In this document: positions 32,294 through 44,812 of the stretch, one piece after another
Numbering within the stretch: position 1 is the first letter of the stretch
Layout: each line of letters opens with the position of its first letter
From: Pseudocercospora fijiensis CIRAD86
Lineage: Eukaryota > Ascomycota > Dothideomycetes > Mycosphaerellales > Mycosphaerellaceae
DNA: 64,000 nt
Assembly (NCBI RefSeq): GCF_000340215.1
Contig: NW_006921533.1
Coordinates: 4,366,979 to 4,430,978 of the forward strand
Direction: 5' to 3'
Program-made: the position numbers and the translations under genes
Notes under the pieces: generated by a model
Databases searched by the model: none
What the model was told of the DNA's origin: nothing
The model's input: only the letters and a program-made list of their open reading frames with translations

Positions 32294-33470
32294 TAACTAA
32301 TTAGAGGCAAGCAATTGTTAGTAATAAAGGATAATAAGGCTATACTACCGTAGCGAATGCGTACCGAGTGTTAACGAGCGCGCTATAACTATTAACTAAT
32401 TATCTGCTCTTTTAAGGGTTCTACCCCTTTACTAACGCAATAAGGCCCTTCTCTTAGTATTTAGGTCCCCCTTTTAATCCTTTATTCTATCGAGGCCTCG
32501 AGGCCTAGGCGATCGGCGAGGACGGCGCGCGGATAATAATAATAATAACGACGGCGTCGTGTTTATACTAAAGGACGGCGCGGCTAGCGCGGCTATATTA
32601 GTAATAGTATTACTAAGTGTATTGTTAGTTAGAGGAGAAAATCGGAAGTAAGGTAAAGTTAGTACTAAGACGACTAGCGCCGCTATTATTAATATTACCT
32701 ACTCGCTACTATTGCTAACCTTACTTATTATCGCTACTATACCCGTAAAAAACAATCTTACCTATACTACGCTAACTAAGTCAAAATATTAAGCGACTAA
32801 TAGACTAACTAAGAGTAAAAACTATAGAGCTAAGCTAGCCGGGGTCGATCTTGCGAATAATAGGTTACTCCTCGATCTTTCCGATCCTTTAAGCGAGGCG
32901 AACCTTAACTATTACACTTATAATAGCCTTTACTTATAGAAACTAGACGAACTGTGTTTTTAAAAAGATAAGATAAGATTAATAATTAAAGGCTACTAAA
33001 CCTAACTAATTAGGGCTAGCGAAACTACGAACAATAATAGTCCTCGTAATAATAAGAATAATAACCCTCGGAAGCGGACAAACCCTCGGAAGCGGACATT
33101 GCTAGGTTTTTTAAGAGTAGACGCAAAGAACTCGGTACGACATTACTTAGAACGGAGGTAGTACTGCAATACCTCGTACGTCTACCTATTATAGTAGGGA
33201 AGACGCGCTCGTATTATAATTAGTCGAAGGCCCTTAATTCTTATAGATATATATTACTTTATAGGTTGTTATATATAGGGGTAGCGTAGTTAGAGTTAAA
33301 CATTGTATTATATTAGAGGTAAGGTTTTATATAGTTATATAATTAGGTAGTTAAGTGTTTAATTTAGCGCGGACTAAGTAGCTTATTAGACCTACTAAGT
33401 TAGTAGTAATAGAGGTCGAGATTAGAATATAGATAGGCTACGAGGGCGCGGCCTTTAGAAGGGAAGCGTA
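32294..33470 (+). other. E2 long 3' region before the LTR
   Basis: About 1.2 kb shared with E1 as far as 33195, with an (AAT)n run at about 32534-32552. No coding frame can be supported. A purine-rich AGAAGGGAAGCG precedes the 3' LTR and is the likely polypurine tract. Confidence 0.5.
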
Positions 33471-33668
33471 TATTAGGACTAAAGAGGTTATACGTAATTG
33501 GCATATAACCGGGCTCGAGTAAAGCTAGGGTCTTAATGCCTTAGGCAGGGCTTAGCGCTTAGCAATAGGCTAACTTGCCTGCCTTCCTCCCTCTCCTCCT
33601 AGCTCCTTATCGAATACTACTTATACCTACTACTACCCTATCTACCTACTAACATAACCCCTATTACA
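33471..33668 (+). repeat. E2 3' LTR
   Basis: Same length and ends as the 5' LTR, followed by GTTTT. Confidence 0.9.
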
Positions 33669-33885
33669 GTTTTAGCTTAGAGCGAAAGATACGGCTACTA
33701 CTAAATCTCTCCTACGATAAGGGCCCTTTAATTAACTCCTTTATATAACGCTTATATATCGCTATACTCTTATTACTACCCTAGAGACCGACGAACTTAG
33801 CTAGTAGTATATAGGTACAGCGTATCTCTATAAGGATATTAGTATACTTCTCTTCCTTAGTACGACGTAGTACGCGTATATAGTT

Positions 33886-33950
33886 ATCGGTAGTAGTAGC
33901 GCCTTGTCTAGTAGTAGCGCCTTGTCTAGTAGTAGCGCCTTATCGAGTCT
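33886..33950. repeat. 18-bp tandem repeat in gene Y
   Basis: Three copies of AGTAGTAGCGCCTTGTCT, in frame with gene Y (GATTRQ on the minus strand). Confidence 0.8.
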
Positions 33951-34204
33951 CTAGTACGCGAGTAGGGGCGAGCTTATTATCGCTACTATTATATCTATCG
34001 CCTATACCTAGTTCGAAGTCTCTATTAGACCTATTATAATAGTCTAGCTAGTTACTTAACTCTTCCTCCGAGTCGCTAATTTTAACGCTACCTTCGTCGT
34101 TTTAGTCTTTTTCTAAGTCTAAGTCCGAGTTATTAGAGCTACTATTATCTCCTTCTACGTCTATTTCTTTTTCTAGATTATCGATATATATATCTTCTAG
34201 CTTA

Positions 34205-34312
34205 TCCTATATCTCCTTATCCTATATCTCCTTATCTTATATCTCTTTATCCTATATTACCTTATCTAGGTTATCCTATATCTCCTTATCCTATATCTCC
34301 TTATCCTATATC
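34205..34312. repeat. 15-bp tandem repeat in gene Y
   Basis: Units of TATCCTATATCTCCT, about eight with one variant block. They are in frame on the minus strand (IQDKE). Confidence 0.8.
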
Positions 34313-34413
34313 TAAGCAGCGATATCTAATAGTAGGTCTAAGAACGGCTTAGTATCGTCGCTAGTTAGATAACCGAAGGCGCGAGTAATATTACTTATAT
34401 CTTTATTCGATAT

Positions 34414-35119
34414 TATTATAAAGATTAAAGCGTAAGTAAGAGTCGGAAATTAAAGCGTAAGAAAGAGTTAGAAGTATATAAGCGGGCGGCAACTTAGAAC
34501 GTATTTACTATATAGATATATAAACGTACGGATATATACGTACTTATAACGTATATCTTTTATATACTATATTGTCTTATAAAGATTGCTAAATTAGTAA
34601 AGTCTTAGTATATAGTTAGCTATTTAGGATAGGCTATTCCCTCGATAAGTTATATCTTAACGACGCTATATATTTAGACTATCGCGTATATAGTAAATAA
34701 ATTGCTAGGTCTTGCTCTATAAGCGCTTTATAAAATATAGATATATTTAAAAAAAATAAGATCTATATTAATAGGGCGGGCGGCTAGTAGCATACCTAGC
34801 TATATCTAGCTAAGCTAAGTAGCTTTAGGAGATTGATAATAACTTAATAATACTATATCGTATATACTTAATTTTTATATCGTAGGCTCGTAAATATCTA
34901 CGCTATAATATATACCGCTAATATCTATAAATTTTGCGTTAGTTACTAAGATCGGAATTTAGTAGTATAGAATTATTATACTAAGTATTTTCGGTAGTAG
35001 ACCCTTACTAGCGTAAGGTACTACCGCGACTATTATTATATACCGAGATAACGCTAATCCTAGAATACTACCGGATCTATATATTTGTTTTGCTCCTACC
35101 TACCTACCTATAGATATAT
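34414..35119. other. TA-rich stretch without gene
   Basis: Very TA-rich, with no frame I can support on either strand. A 23-bp near-duplicate beginning TTAAAGCGTAAG lies near 34425-34470. It could include the promoter of gene Y. Confidence 0.5.
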
Positions 35120-35124
35120 ATAGC

Positions 35125-35322
35125 TGTTAGGACTAAAGAGGTTATACGTGATTGGTATGTAACCGGGCTCGAGTGAAGCTAGGGTCTTGATGCCTTAGGC
35201 AGGGCTTAGCGCTTAGCAATAGGCTAACTTGCCTGCCTTCCTCCCTCTCCTCCTAGCTCCTTATCGAATACTACCTATACCTACTACTACCCTATCTACC
35301 TGCTAATATAACCCCTATTATA
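35125..35322 (+). repeat. E3 5' LTR
   Basis: 198 bp. It starts TGTTAGGACTAAAG, retaining the TG that E2's 3' LTR has lost to RIP, and is followed by TAGTATTCGATC as in E2. Confidence 0.9.
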
Positions 35323-35399
35323 TAGTATTCGATCTACCCTTTAAGGGTAGTAGCTAGATAGTCCGTATTTTAAGCTTTTAGCGGTATAGCCCCGAAAAC

Positions 35400-36970
35400 C
35401 GTTAATCTAACTATATTGCGCCCGAAGAACGGGACGTACACGTACTATTCTATTAAAACAACCGTACCAATTATTAAGCAAGGCCTTCTATACGGCCTAT
35501 TATACTAAATCAATCGTACTAAGCCGATATCTACTAATTCCGCTATATCTGTATCTTAGGGGCCTATAATACATTATCGGTATTACCCCTTATAATAGCC
35601 GGCTTATTACGAAGCAACAATAACCGTGCTGCCGCTAGTAGCGCTAGCAACGATAACGCTAGTAGCACAGTACCTACTAAAGTGCCTACTAAAGCACCTA
35701 CTAAGGTGCCTACTAAAGTGCCTACTACTAGGCCTACCGAAGAACCTATAGTTCTAGGTAACGACCTAGAGTTGCCTATTAACGACATACTTAACAATAT
35801 TATTAATCGACGATATAGCTAACTAGCCTTTAGCCCCTAGCTAGTAGCGAGACTTTAAGAAGCTACCTAAAACAGGCTCGCTACTCTACGTTAAGAACAA
35901 TAGCTAAAGGACAACCTCCTAGAAATTCGCCGCCTTTAGGGGGCCCTAACAACTAACACTAAGCCGATAGTAGGGCCTTCCTTACTATTAGTCCTAGTCT
36001 AGAAGAAGGATGCTAAACTTAAGGACTGCACTGTGTTTAATAGCTCTAGTCGAAAGCAATATAACGACTATATTCGTAACTGTAAGCTTAACTAGCGAAA
36101 CGCACTAAGGGCCCTTCTAGACGACTATTCGTTAGTCGTCTATGCTATATAGTATATTAACGGTAACCCTAAGCGTATATAGGATAACTATTTTGATTCC
36201 CTTTACGACTAGACCGCTATTTAATAGCAGGATTACAAGACTATTATACTAAACACCCTTAGCAACCCTATATTACGCTAGCAGCACGCCTAAGACTAAT
36301 ACCTACATGCTAAACAAAAGGCCGACTAAACCTCTCGATCCTTCGAGGCCTATCTAAAGACCCTTAAGGACGACTTGCTACCTAAGACCGACTCTATCTA
36401 GATATCTAAGATACGACCTAAACTAAGATAGGAACTAGTCCTTAAATTAGACCGCCGCCGTGTGTTCGAATAGGCTAATCTTATACGTATTTAATTTATA
36501 GTCGAAGTAGAGATAGCTAAACGAGCTGTTTAGCTCTAATAACGGTTAGAATCTAAGATACGCCTAGCTACCTATCGTAGCCGCGGAGGAAACTAAGGTT
36601 CCTACTAGAACAATAATGCTAATAATAGGAATAGTAACAACGACCGTAGAAGGGGCCGTAGCCGACGGCTATATAGAGGAGGCCGTAATAGGGGCCGTAG
36701 AAGGGGCTCGTATTCCTATAATACTAATCGCTTAACTAATAATAGCAGTAACAGCGGCTACGGCAATGTTCTAACCGGATTAAAGTGCTTTAATTGTAAT
36801 AGTACTAACTATCTACTAGGCTAATACGACAAACCTAAGGACTAGGCCCGAATTAACCGTACTTCCGCTAAATACCGAAAGCACCTCTTAGCGGCTAACG
36901 CTACCCCTATAGACTAACCTTTGAAAAAAGAGTAAGCGCCGCACTAACTATTAGCCTTGTACGGCGTAAA
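35400..36970 (+). pseudogene. E3 gag
   Basis: Pro/Thr/Lys repeats near 35660-35740, the capsid-like region, an Arg/Gly/Asn-rich segment and a zinc knuckle (KCFNCNSTN at about 36785-36835, later His and Cys changed to Tyr). An antisense open frame at 35564-35797 is a shadow. Confidence 0.75.
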
Positions 36971-36989
36971 ACTATCGACATTGTGCTAG

Positions 36990-39114
36990 CTATTATACGC
37001 ACCTGTCTTATATAGGACATATATAGAGACAACTATAAGACTAAGGTTATACTAGATCTAGGGAATTCAGTTAGTGCCCTTATTAGCTATCGCCTAGTTA
37101 AGCAATTAGACCTCCAACAACTGCCTAGAACTAATATATTAACCCTTGCTTGGTTTAATAACGCTCGGCACTTAACCTATAGGGCCTACTATATTCCTAT
37201 AGTTCTAAAGGACGACCTCGGAAATAAACGCCTACTAGACTTTACTGCCTACGCGGTAGATATAGACAACCTATATAGGGGAGCTACTATTGTTATTAGC
37301 AACCCTGTTCTTAAGCACTATGCTATAGTTATAGACCTAGGCCTTTAATAGTAGCGATTTAGAATCGCTAGGAGAGAGGACATTAAACACATTAATATTA
37401 GCGAGTGTCCTAACGATATTAGGGTCCTATTTATTAGCAACCTAACACTAGCCTCTGCCTTAGCCGACCTAATAGTCGACCTATTAGGCGACGATAATAA
37501 GCCTATGCCCCCTAATAGTATAGACCCTAATTAGCTCGAGCGTATACTAGAGCCTATTTAAGAGACCTATATTAATATATTTAAACACTACTTAGTATCG
37601 ACATTGCCTATATTTAAAGAGACGGATTATAAGATTAATATTATAGAAGGCAAAGAGGTTCCTTTTAGTCCCCTCTATAACCTTAGTAAACGAGAGCTTA
37701 CTATATTGCGTAAGTACCTAGAGGAAAACCTAGCTAATAGTCGAATTCGGTATAGTAACAGCCCTGCTAGTGCACTAATCCTGTTTGTTCTAAAGAAGGA
37801 TAGTAGCCTACGCCTATGTATTAATTACCGTAGGCTTAATGCTGTTACTATTAAAGACCGCTGTCTACTCCCTTTTATTAATAAGACCCTCGATCGCCTT
37901 TCTAGGGCCTACTTCTATACTATACTAGACATTAAGGATGCGTACTATCGTATCTGTATTCGTAAGGGCGACGAATAGAAGATAGCCTTCTACACTCGTT
38001 ATAGCTATTTTAAGTATTTAGTTATGCTATTTAGGCTAGCTAATGCCCCTGCGACCTTCTAATCCTATATTAATCGGGCCCTATTAGGCCTATTAGACTA
38101 CCTCTACGTAGTCTATCTAGACGATATCCTAGTCTATATATACTTACCTAATATTGCGGAATATTAGGCCGCCGTACGTAAGGTGCTCGACCGCCTACGG
38201 GCCTATAGCTTATATTATAAGCCTTCTAAATGCACCTTTGCTACTAAAGAGGTATTATTCCTCGGCTTCCTTATATTAACTAAGGGTGTTAAGGCTAATC
38301 CTAATCGGATTAAAACTATTACTAAATAGCCTATTCCTACGTTAATTAAGGAGCTATAGTCGTTCCTCGGCTTCGCTAATTTCTATCGTCGCTTTATTAA
38401 GGGCTATTTACGGCATGTAATGCCTCTAACTAAGCTTACTAAAACTAAGGCCAACCTAACTAGAGAGTTTAAATAGACTAACAGAGTACAAGCCGCTTTT
38501 AACGGCTTAAAGAGGCGCTTTACTAAAGTCCCCTTATTGCACTATTTCGTACTAAGCAAGCAGATCCGTATTAAGACTAACGCTTTACAGTTTGCTATAT
38601 TAGCTATTATATTACAATAGGCTAATAACAATTACTAGTACCCGATTGCCTTCTTCTTAAGGAAGATAATTAATGCTAAGCGTCGTTACGAGACCTACGA
38701 GTAAGAGCTCTTAGTAATCGTAGAAGCTTTTAAGTACTAGCGCTATTATCTCGATAGTGCTTAGTACCCTATTTAGGTCTATACGGACTATAACAACCTC
38801 CGTAGNNNNNNNNNNNNNNNNNNNNNNNNNNNNNNNNNNNNNNNNNNNNNNNNNNNNNNNNNNNNNNNNNNNNNNNNNNNNNNNNNNNNNNNNNNNNNNN
38901 NNNNNATTACCAAGGTTACTAGGGTTATAGGTCGATAGGCTAGATAGGCCGTCTACCTCGCCGGGTTCGATTTTAATATATTATATCGGCTAGGCGTAAG
39001 TAACCCTACTAATAGCCTATCGAGGCGACCTAATTACAATAGCGAGACTTAGCAATCTATTAATTTATTGTTTCTAACCCTATAGCATAAGATTGCTATA
39101 GCCTGTATCGTTAA
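36990..39114 (+). pseudogene. E3 pol, truncated (protease, RT, RNase H)
   Basis: The best preserved RT stretch in the window is open from 37604 to 37978: [40 protein letters not shown] and [17 protein letters not shown]. The YLDD box follows at about 38111-38135 (YLDDILVY intact). RNase H continues on both sides of the N gap. A leading Asp-type protease segment lies at about 37050. It ends before integrase. Confidence 0.88.
38806..38905. other. Assembly gap, exactly 100 N
   Basis: A fixed-length placeholder. Comparison with E1 shows that the sequences on either side are contiguous in the element to within about one base. Confidence 0.95.
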
Positions 39115-39226
39115 TAGATAGATAGATAGATATTTCATTCGCCTATTATAGTGCCTTTCGGCCTATGCAGGTCTGTTTCTATATATTGTTTTAGGTAGGA
39201 AACTAACTTAGTTAGTAAAAACCTCC
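39115..39226. other. Short unassigned stretch between E3 and G-A
   Basis: Begins with a (GATA)n run. It keeps several CA/TG dinucleotides, so it looks less RIP-affected than its surroundings. No gene seen. Confidence 0.5.
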
Positions 39227-39343
39227 TATTACGCGAGGGACGATTAGTAGGTTAGCTATAGTATAGTATTGGGGTAAGTATCTACGGTTCTACGGAAAGT
39301 ATATACCGGGCTTAGCTAGCGTACCGTCCCTGCCGTAATAGCA
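39227..39343 (-). repeat. G-A putative 3' LTR
   Basis: About 117 bp. The ends are imperfect inverted repeats, TATTACGCGAGGGACG against TATTACGGCAGGGACG. On the minus strand GGACGGGGG just before it is a good polypurine tract. The first 65 bp recur at 52879-52943. A MITE is an alternative reading, but repetition at the same place in G-B favours an LTR. Confidence 0.6.
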
Positions 39344-39378
39344 CCCCCGTCCGATAGAACGAAGGCTAGCGTACTATA

Positions 39379-42300
39379 TTAGCTAAACCCCTTCTTATAT
39401 ACTCCTTCCGCTTTTGCTCGTTTTCCTTACCGCTCGTATTTGTATTATGCGTTCGTATTATGCGTTCTTAGTATGTTCTCCTCTCCTTAGTCTAAGTCTA
39501 CTAGTTTAGCGCGCGTCTTCTTAGTAGCCGACTTTAGCGTAGCCTTAGTGTCGGAGCTAGTTATAAAGTTTGCGTATTAGCGTCGTCTCTTTTGGTTAGA
39601 TGTCTCGCCGGTACTAGTGCTAGCTCGCTTACGCTTTGTTCCGCTGCTCTTGTCTTATGTCTTACGTACGCCGACGTACTAGACTTACTTTAGCGTTTGC
39701 TTTAGCGTTTCGGGTACAGGTATCGAGGCGGGTGCCGAGGCTAGTAGGGATAAGGCGCGATCGAAGGGTTAGCGCTTCTAGTTCTTATCCTTGCCTTTTA
39801 GTAGGAGGAAGGCCTTACCTTTACCCTTAGAGGCTAGGGCAAGGGTACCGGCGTCGGCGGCGCCGTACCGCGACTTAGTTTTACGCTTCTCCGATAGTTG
39901 CGGCGTAGCTAGCGCTTCTTTGTTAGCAGCTACGGTGCTAACGAGCGTCTTAGACTTAATAGCTATAGCGAGCTCGTCCGGTAGGTAGAGGTATAGGTCG
40001 GCGCGTTACTCGTCGGTAAGCGACTAGTATCGTCCCGTAATGCCTATACGCCCTAGTCCGCGGTATAACTTTACCGGATCTGCGTCCTCTATAGCGTAAT
40101 CGTACTTAATATCTTTTAGTAATAGGCCCTTCTTATTACAGGTAGTAACCTAATCGCGGTCTGCGCTCGGTATACGGCCTAATTGTAGCTAGAGATATAC
40201 TATACGTAGGAAATAGTCGAGCGCGACATCCGTTAGTATACCGTCTTCGTTAGTCGTGTTATAGGCCTATATATTCGCAAGGGCGTAGTCTAGGATTGCT
40301 TCGATATCGATCTCCGTTAGCTACTCTACTATAGCGGCCTTAAAAGTAAGGTAGGACGGGGAAATAATTTAGAGCTACTTCTTGTATAGGTCGTAGTTTA
40401 GGTCCTTATAGTACTTCCGCTAGCGCGCCTGCTATTAGCGTAAAGAGGTAACTAGCTCGGTTTCGCCCTCGATGTCTAGCGGCATTACGGTCGTAATTAT
40501 CGCCTAGTTGCTTACGTTATCGATATGCGTCTAGGTAACCTAATCTAGGGCCTTATAGCGGAAGGTGCCGCTACCTATAAGTATAGTGCGATAGGCAATA
40601 GCGGCAATCTTGTATGTTCCGTTAGGATACTACTTATAGTATAGGTACGGCGGGCTAATTAGCTTACACTTAGAGCGCGGATATCCCTATGCCTCGACGG
40701 AGTACGTATACTACTTTCTGAGATCCTTTAAGCCGATAGTAGTATCGTCGACCTTACGGTATATTATTCCGAGTTTAAAGTCGGATAAGCGGGTACCTAT
40801 CGGTAGTATATAGTCTATTATCTTAAATTCTAGCGCGTTGTATATTAGTACTGCTATATTAGCTTAATACTGCGACTCTAACTAGTCTTCTATACCGGTA
40901 TACTATATACTAGAGCGCTAGAAGTTCTTGTCTTTATCTATATTAACCGCTCTACGGCGTACCTTCTTCTTGTCTACTACTCTGTCTTTCTAATCGTCGT
41001 CCTTGTCCGCCTTACTCTTATCCTTCTTAGCTACTCTAGCCGCTCTACGGCGCTGCTTATTCTCCTCTACGTCTATTAAGGCGTCCTCCTTATCGTCGTC
41101 CTCCTCTTATCCTTTAGGTATATTTATCTCGTCGTCGATAGCAGATCCGTCGCTAGCGTTGTCGACGTAGTCCTCGGCTTATACAAGGTTCTAAACGTTA
41201 GCGTCCTTAGTATCGGCTTATATAGCGTCCTAATTGTCCTCGGTATCGTTAGTAGGCTTATCGTAGATAGTAGGATCGGCGTCGTCGGTAGGCTCGGCGT
41301 AATCGGTAGGCTCGTCCGATATCTCGTTTTTATAGTCGGCGGCTAGGGGGTTAGCGTCGTACTCTACTACCGTACGCGTCTATAGTAGCGTATAGAGTAA
41401 CAGGGTCGGTCCTAAGACTAGCGGGCCTCTATAGTATCCCTAGACGCGGTCGAACATAGCTTAGAGCCTACTATATAGGTCTATACTAGGTGCCGGAGTA
41501 GGGTAAAAGTCGCTAATAAATTCTTTAAAGTACTCGTTTATATAAGCAGTCTTGTATGCCGAGCTAAGGAATTAGTATTCGTATGCTAGTTAGAGCGTAA
41601 TTTGTCCTATATAGGCTAACTTGTCTATTATTATAATACGCTCGATAATGTTATTATCCTCCTTTATAGCGACCTTAACGGCGTTTACCGTCGTTATATA
41701 GGAGAGGGCGGCGGTGCGCTAGCGGGCGCCCGATGCCTTTATAGCGTCTCGAATATCTCTATTTATATCGACGCCGTCTAGGATCGGGTATTGCAGTCGC
41801 TTACCGTCGTTCTAAGCGCCGTACTATAAGTCGTCGCTATCGTCCGCGTTTTAGCGTACTAGAGAGTTACTATCGTTAGGGTTCTTGCGTACTAGGGAGT
41901 TATAGTCGATAGGGGCTAGGGCATCGTTATACTCGGTCTCCTCGTCGTACGTTTACGCGAGCGTTTCCGCCTTAGGGTCGTTCGCTACGACGTACTATCC
42001 TAGATTATACTCGTTATTAAAGTAGGTAGTTTCTATTACGCGAATCCTCGCCCCTAACCTGCCTTTCGAGGTTAGAATAAACGCGTCGCCTACCTCGGTA
42101 AGGCTTATACCGACGTTGGCTTCTAGTAACTCCTACGCGAACTTAGCGTCTAGTACGGTCTTTATATTTAGGAACGCGATAGGGACGGCCTCGGTTAGCT
42201 ATACTACCGTTATAGGCTCTATTGCGTAGACTAAAATTGCCTCTATTGCTACCTCCTAGAGCTCTTTATTGCGTTCTTATACCTCTATAGGGTCCTATAT

Positions 42301-44529
42301 CTCGGTGTCCTATCCTAGAGCCTTGTCTCCTACTATAGTCGATAATATAGCGACTAGACCCGTCTCCTCGTTATAGTCGGCGTCCTTAGGTATATCCTTC
42401 GGCGACTTGTTAGTAGCGGCGTCCTCTGCGTTACTAACGTCCTTTAGTAGTCGTAGCTACTCGGTAGCCTTTTGCGGTTGTCGCTTATTAATAGTCTTTA
42501 GCTAGTATAGGCGATCTTGTAATAGCTTAGCATCCGCCTAGGGAAGCTTACCTACCGCCTTTTTATATACTGCTTAGCCGTATAAGGTAAGCACCTATTC
42601 GCCGTCTACTATAATTACCGTACTATTCTCGTCTTCTACCTACCTACCGAGCTCCTTATCGACGGAACGCGCTATTGTCGTATATCTAAGGAGGGTCTAG
42701 ACGTCCTTATAGATAGCGTCGAGCGTTATCTTTCGCGGGAAAATATTCGTAAGCACCGCCTAGATTAGCGTCGGCTAGTACTTCCGTAGGGAGTCCTTAA
42801 GGTAACGGCCCTTAGGTAGCGGTAGATTAGCTTCGGTATTCGCTATAACGTCCTGCTTCTTAGTGTCTTTTATTAGGATCGTCGTACTAGACGTTATAGG
42901 CTATAGCTCGATAGCATCTTGCTTATCTTGCGCCGCGTTTATACCTAGCGCGTCTTGCTTGTTATTTGCTATAGTCTCGCTTAGCTCGGCGCCTTGCCTA
43001 TATCGTAGGGCCTTCTTGTTTAGATTTAAGCCTTCGTCGCCCTAGTAGCTACGTAGCGTATTATAATAATCCTTCTACTCTCTAATCGTCTTGCGCTTCT
43101 ATACGATAGTGTCTTAGTCGTAGACGACTATAAGCGTACGCTCGGGCTAGTACCGGTATTCGGTTTGAAAGTCTACCGTCGACGCGATCTACGTAGGGTA
43201 TTATAGTAGCGCGGTTATTTCGCCGGTAACGGGGTCTACTAGCTCTACGGCTAGAATCTTTTCTTGCGCCTTTACGTATATCGCTGCCGTTTGCTAGTTA
43301 CGTATCCGCTCGGCCGTAAGTGCCTAGTCTAAGGGGTACTAACCTAGTAGGTCGTCGCGATTTAAGTACTACTCTATATCGTCGCGGCCCGCGACCTAAG
43401 CGATCTAGTCGTAGACTGCGACAAGGTCGACGTTAGTATTGTCCTATCTAGGCATGTCTTTAAGTACCTCGTATAGAGTGCTAATTACGTTAGAATAGAA
43501 ACCGTACTTTACTAGTACGTAGAATAGCGGCGCCGCCGCCTAGACATAGTTTCCGCTATATAGCGCTCCTGTCTCCCGGTAATTAGTTATACCGATATTA
43601 AGTCGTAATAGCGTTCGGATAGCGTAATAGATGTCGTAGTTCCGTATATATATAGAGATGTCGTCTAGGTCGTAGAAAAGCTTCGTATACTAGGGGTTAG
43701 GGAGCGTAACGACTACGCCTTCGTCGCTAGCGTCGGATACGTCGGGCGCCTAGTCGAGGAACTAGCAGAATTCTAGTACGCTAAAGAAACGGGCCTACTC
43801 GGAGCGGTCGTCCTTATCGTACCTACGAAGGCTCGCATTTTCCTAGAGTGTAATCTTAATACGTCGTAATAAGTTGCGGTCCGTTACGCTAGGCTCCGGG
43901 TCGAGTAGTAGTAAGGCGAAGTCCGTAGCTTCTATATAGTCCTACGCGTAGATGCGCGTAATAAAGGCGCGATAGGAGCCGTACTTATATAGGAAAAAAT
44001 CGGCGATCGTAATTAGGTAGATCTTAGTAGCGCGTCCGCGAAAGAGAACTCGTAGGATCGGCGTATTATAGATTCGCGTCTAGATCTTAGCGCTTATAAA
44101 CTCGCCGACGTAGTCGCGTAGCGGCTAGTCTAGTTCGCGGTATACTAGTACTAGTACCTACTCTACTAGGATACCGTAATTAAGTCTCTACGCTTCTTCC
44201 GTCGGCGTAGTAGCGTAGTCGTCGTATAGCTCGAATTTAGGCTCTTAGAAGGCGAAGAATAGTAGGGACTTATAGCGGCGTTCCTTTAGCTAGGTCTAGC
44301 TAGGGTCGGACAATTCGTCCTAGCGGTATACGTATAAGGCGATAGGCGGCGGGCCGTAGTCGTTATTCTAAGGGCGGTAGCGCACTATCGTAGTAATGTC
44401 GCCGGGCGTACCGGCGTCGCTCGATATAATAGGGTTGCCGACGGGGTAGCGGTATATTACTAGAGGGCGTACGTAGTCGTAGGTTCGCTAGGGTAGGGGG
44501 AGGTTAGTATCGTATTAAGTTTGGTATAT
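39379..44529 (-). pseudogene. G-A ORF2: unrecognised 1717-codon ORF downstream of pol
   Basis: One frame of 5151 bp with no frameshift; the only stops are TAG/TAA. The start is probably ATG changed to ATA (44529), reading YQTQYDTNLPLPQRTYDYV after stops are taken as Gln. The N-terminal third has several RR/YR-rich helical segments (LRRIKITLQENASLRRYD). The middle is mixed, and an acidic repeat region EPTDYAEPTDDADPT lies at about 41250-41320. Lys/Arg-rich clusters (EENKQRRRAARVAKKDKSK, about 41030) and a basic C-terminal tail (GTKRKRASTSTGE, about 39620) suggest nuclear localisation or nucleic-acid binding. No transmembrane, protease, RNase H or envelope motifs seen. Family unknown. Confidence 0.75.
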
Positions 44530-44812
44530 ACGTAGTAGCTAAAAATTTTTAGAGCGTTACTAGGGCGTTCCGCTTTATTATAACGCAAACTTTACCTCGC
44601 CTACGCTACGCCGTTTATATATACGGTACGGCCCGTCGGATTAGAGTAACAATAGGGGAAAGATAATAAAGTGAACTATTTGCGTTTTAAAAATAAAGTG
44701 AAGTAAGGTGCGATTCAAAATAAGGTAAAGTAGGGTACGATTTAATTATAGACAATAATGCTATAACGTAGCGTACCGCGATAGAGATGCCTATTATTGC
44801 GTATAGTGCTAC
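44530..44812 (-). other. G-A spacer between gag-pol and ORF2
   Basis: Non-coding. Contains two tandem 27-bp units beginning AAAATAA and ending GTGCGATTC/GTACGATTT (about 44685-44740). A signal for ORF2 expression could lie here. Confidence 0.6.

Larger units (their letters stand above)
27209..33668 (+). mobile_element. E2: chromodomain Ty3/gypsy LTR retrotransposon, both LTRs present
   Basis: 198-bp LTRs (27209-27406, 33471-33668) with TG...CA-type ends and the 5-bp duplication GTTTT (27204-27208, 33669-33673). The internal order is gag, protease, RT, RNase H, integrase, chromodomain, palindrome and a long 3' region. About 0.7 kb is missing inside (at about 30820). It lies in gene Y, which is on the opposite strand. 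Confidence 0.92.
33674..34413 (-). pseudogene. Gene Y, 5' part: unknown repeat-containing protein
   Basis: A minus-strand frame opens at 34413, probably ATG changed to ATA (reading x-SNKDISNITRAFGYL). It contains about eight 15-bp repeats coding IQDKE (34205-34312). An acidic Ser/Asn/Asp stretch (DNSSSNNSDLDLEKD) follows, then three 18-bp repeats coding GATTRQ (33886-33950) and a basic C-terminal part (RRTKEEKY, ERFSSSRIFRSK) that continues at 27208. IQDKE repeats would form a charged helix. The protein family is not recognised. Host gene or older transposon ORF are both possible. Confidence 0.55.
35125..39114 (+). mobile_element. E3: truncated chromodomain Ty3/gypsy element
   Basis: The 5' LTR is at 35125-35322. 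The internal region is collinear with E1/E2 through RT and RNase H, then breaks at about 39114 at a GATA tetranucleotide run. A 100-N gap lies in RNase H. Integrase, chromodomain and 3' LTR are absent. Confidence 0.88.

Noticed and set aside
34414..35119. tRNA or other RNA gene in the TA-rich stretch
   Set aside because: No cloverleaf or box A/B sequence could be made out.
39227..39343. MITE with 16-bp terminal inverted repeats
   Set aside because: Possible on its own, but the same sequence begins exactly at the 3' border of both G copies, next to a polypurine tract, which fits an LTR better.
39636..39988. Plus-strand open frames at 39636-39988 and 53001-53353
   Set aside because: Antisense shadows of the basic C-terminal part of G ORF2, conserved only because the sequence is duplicated.
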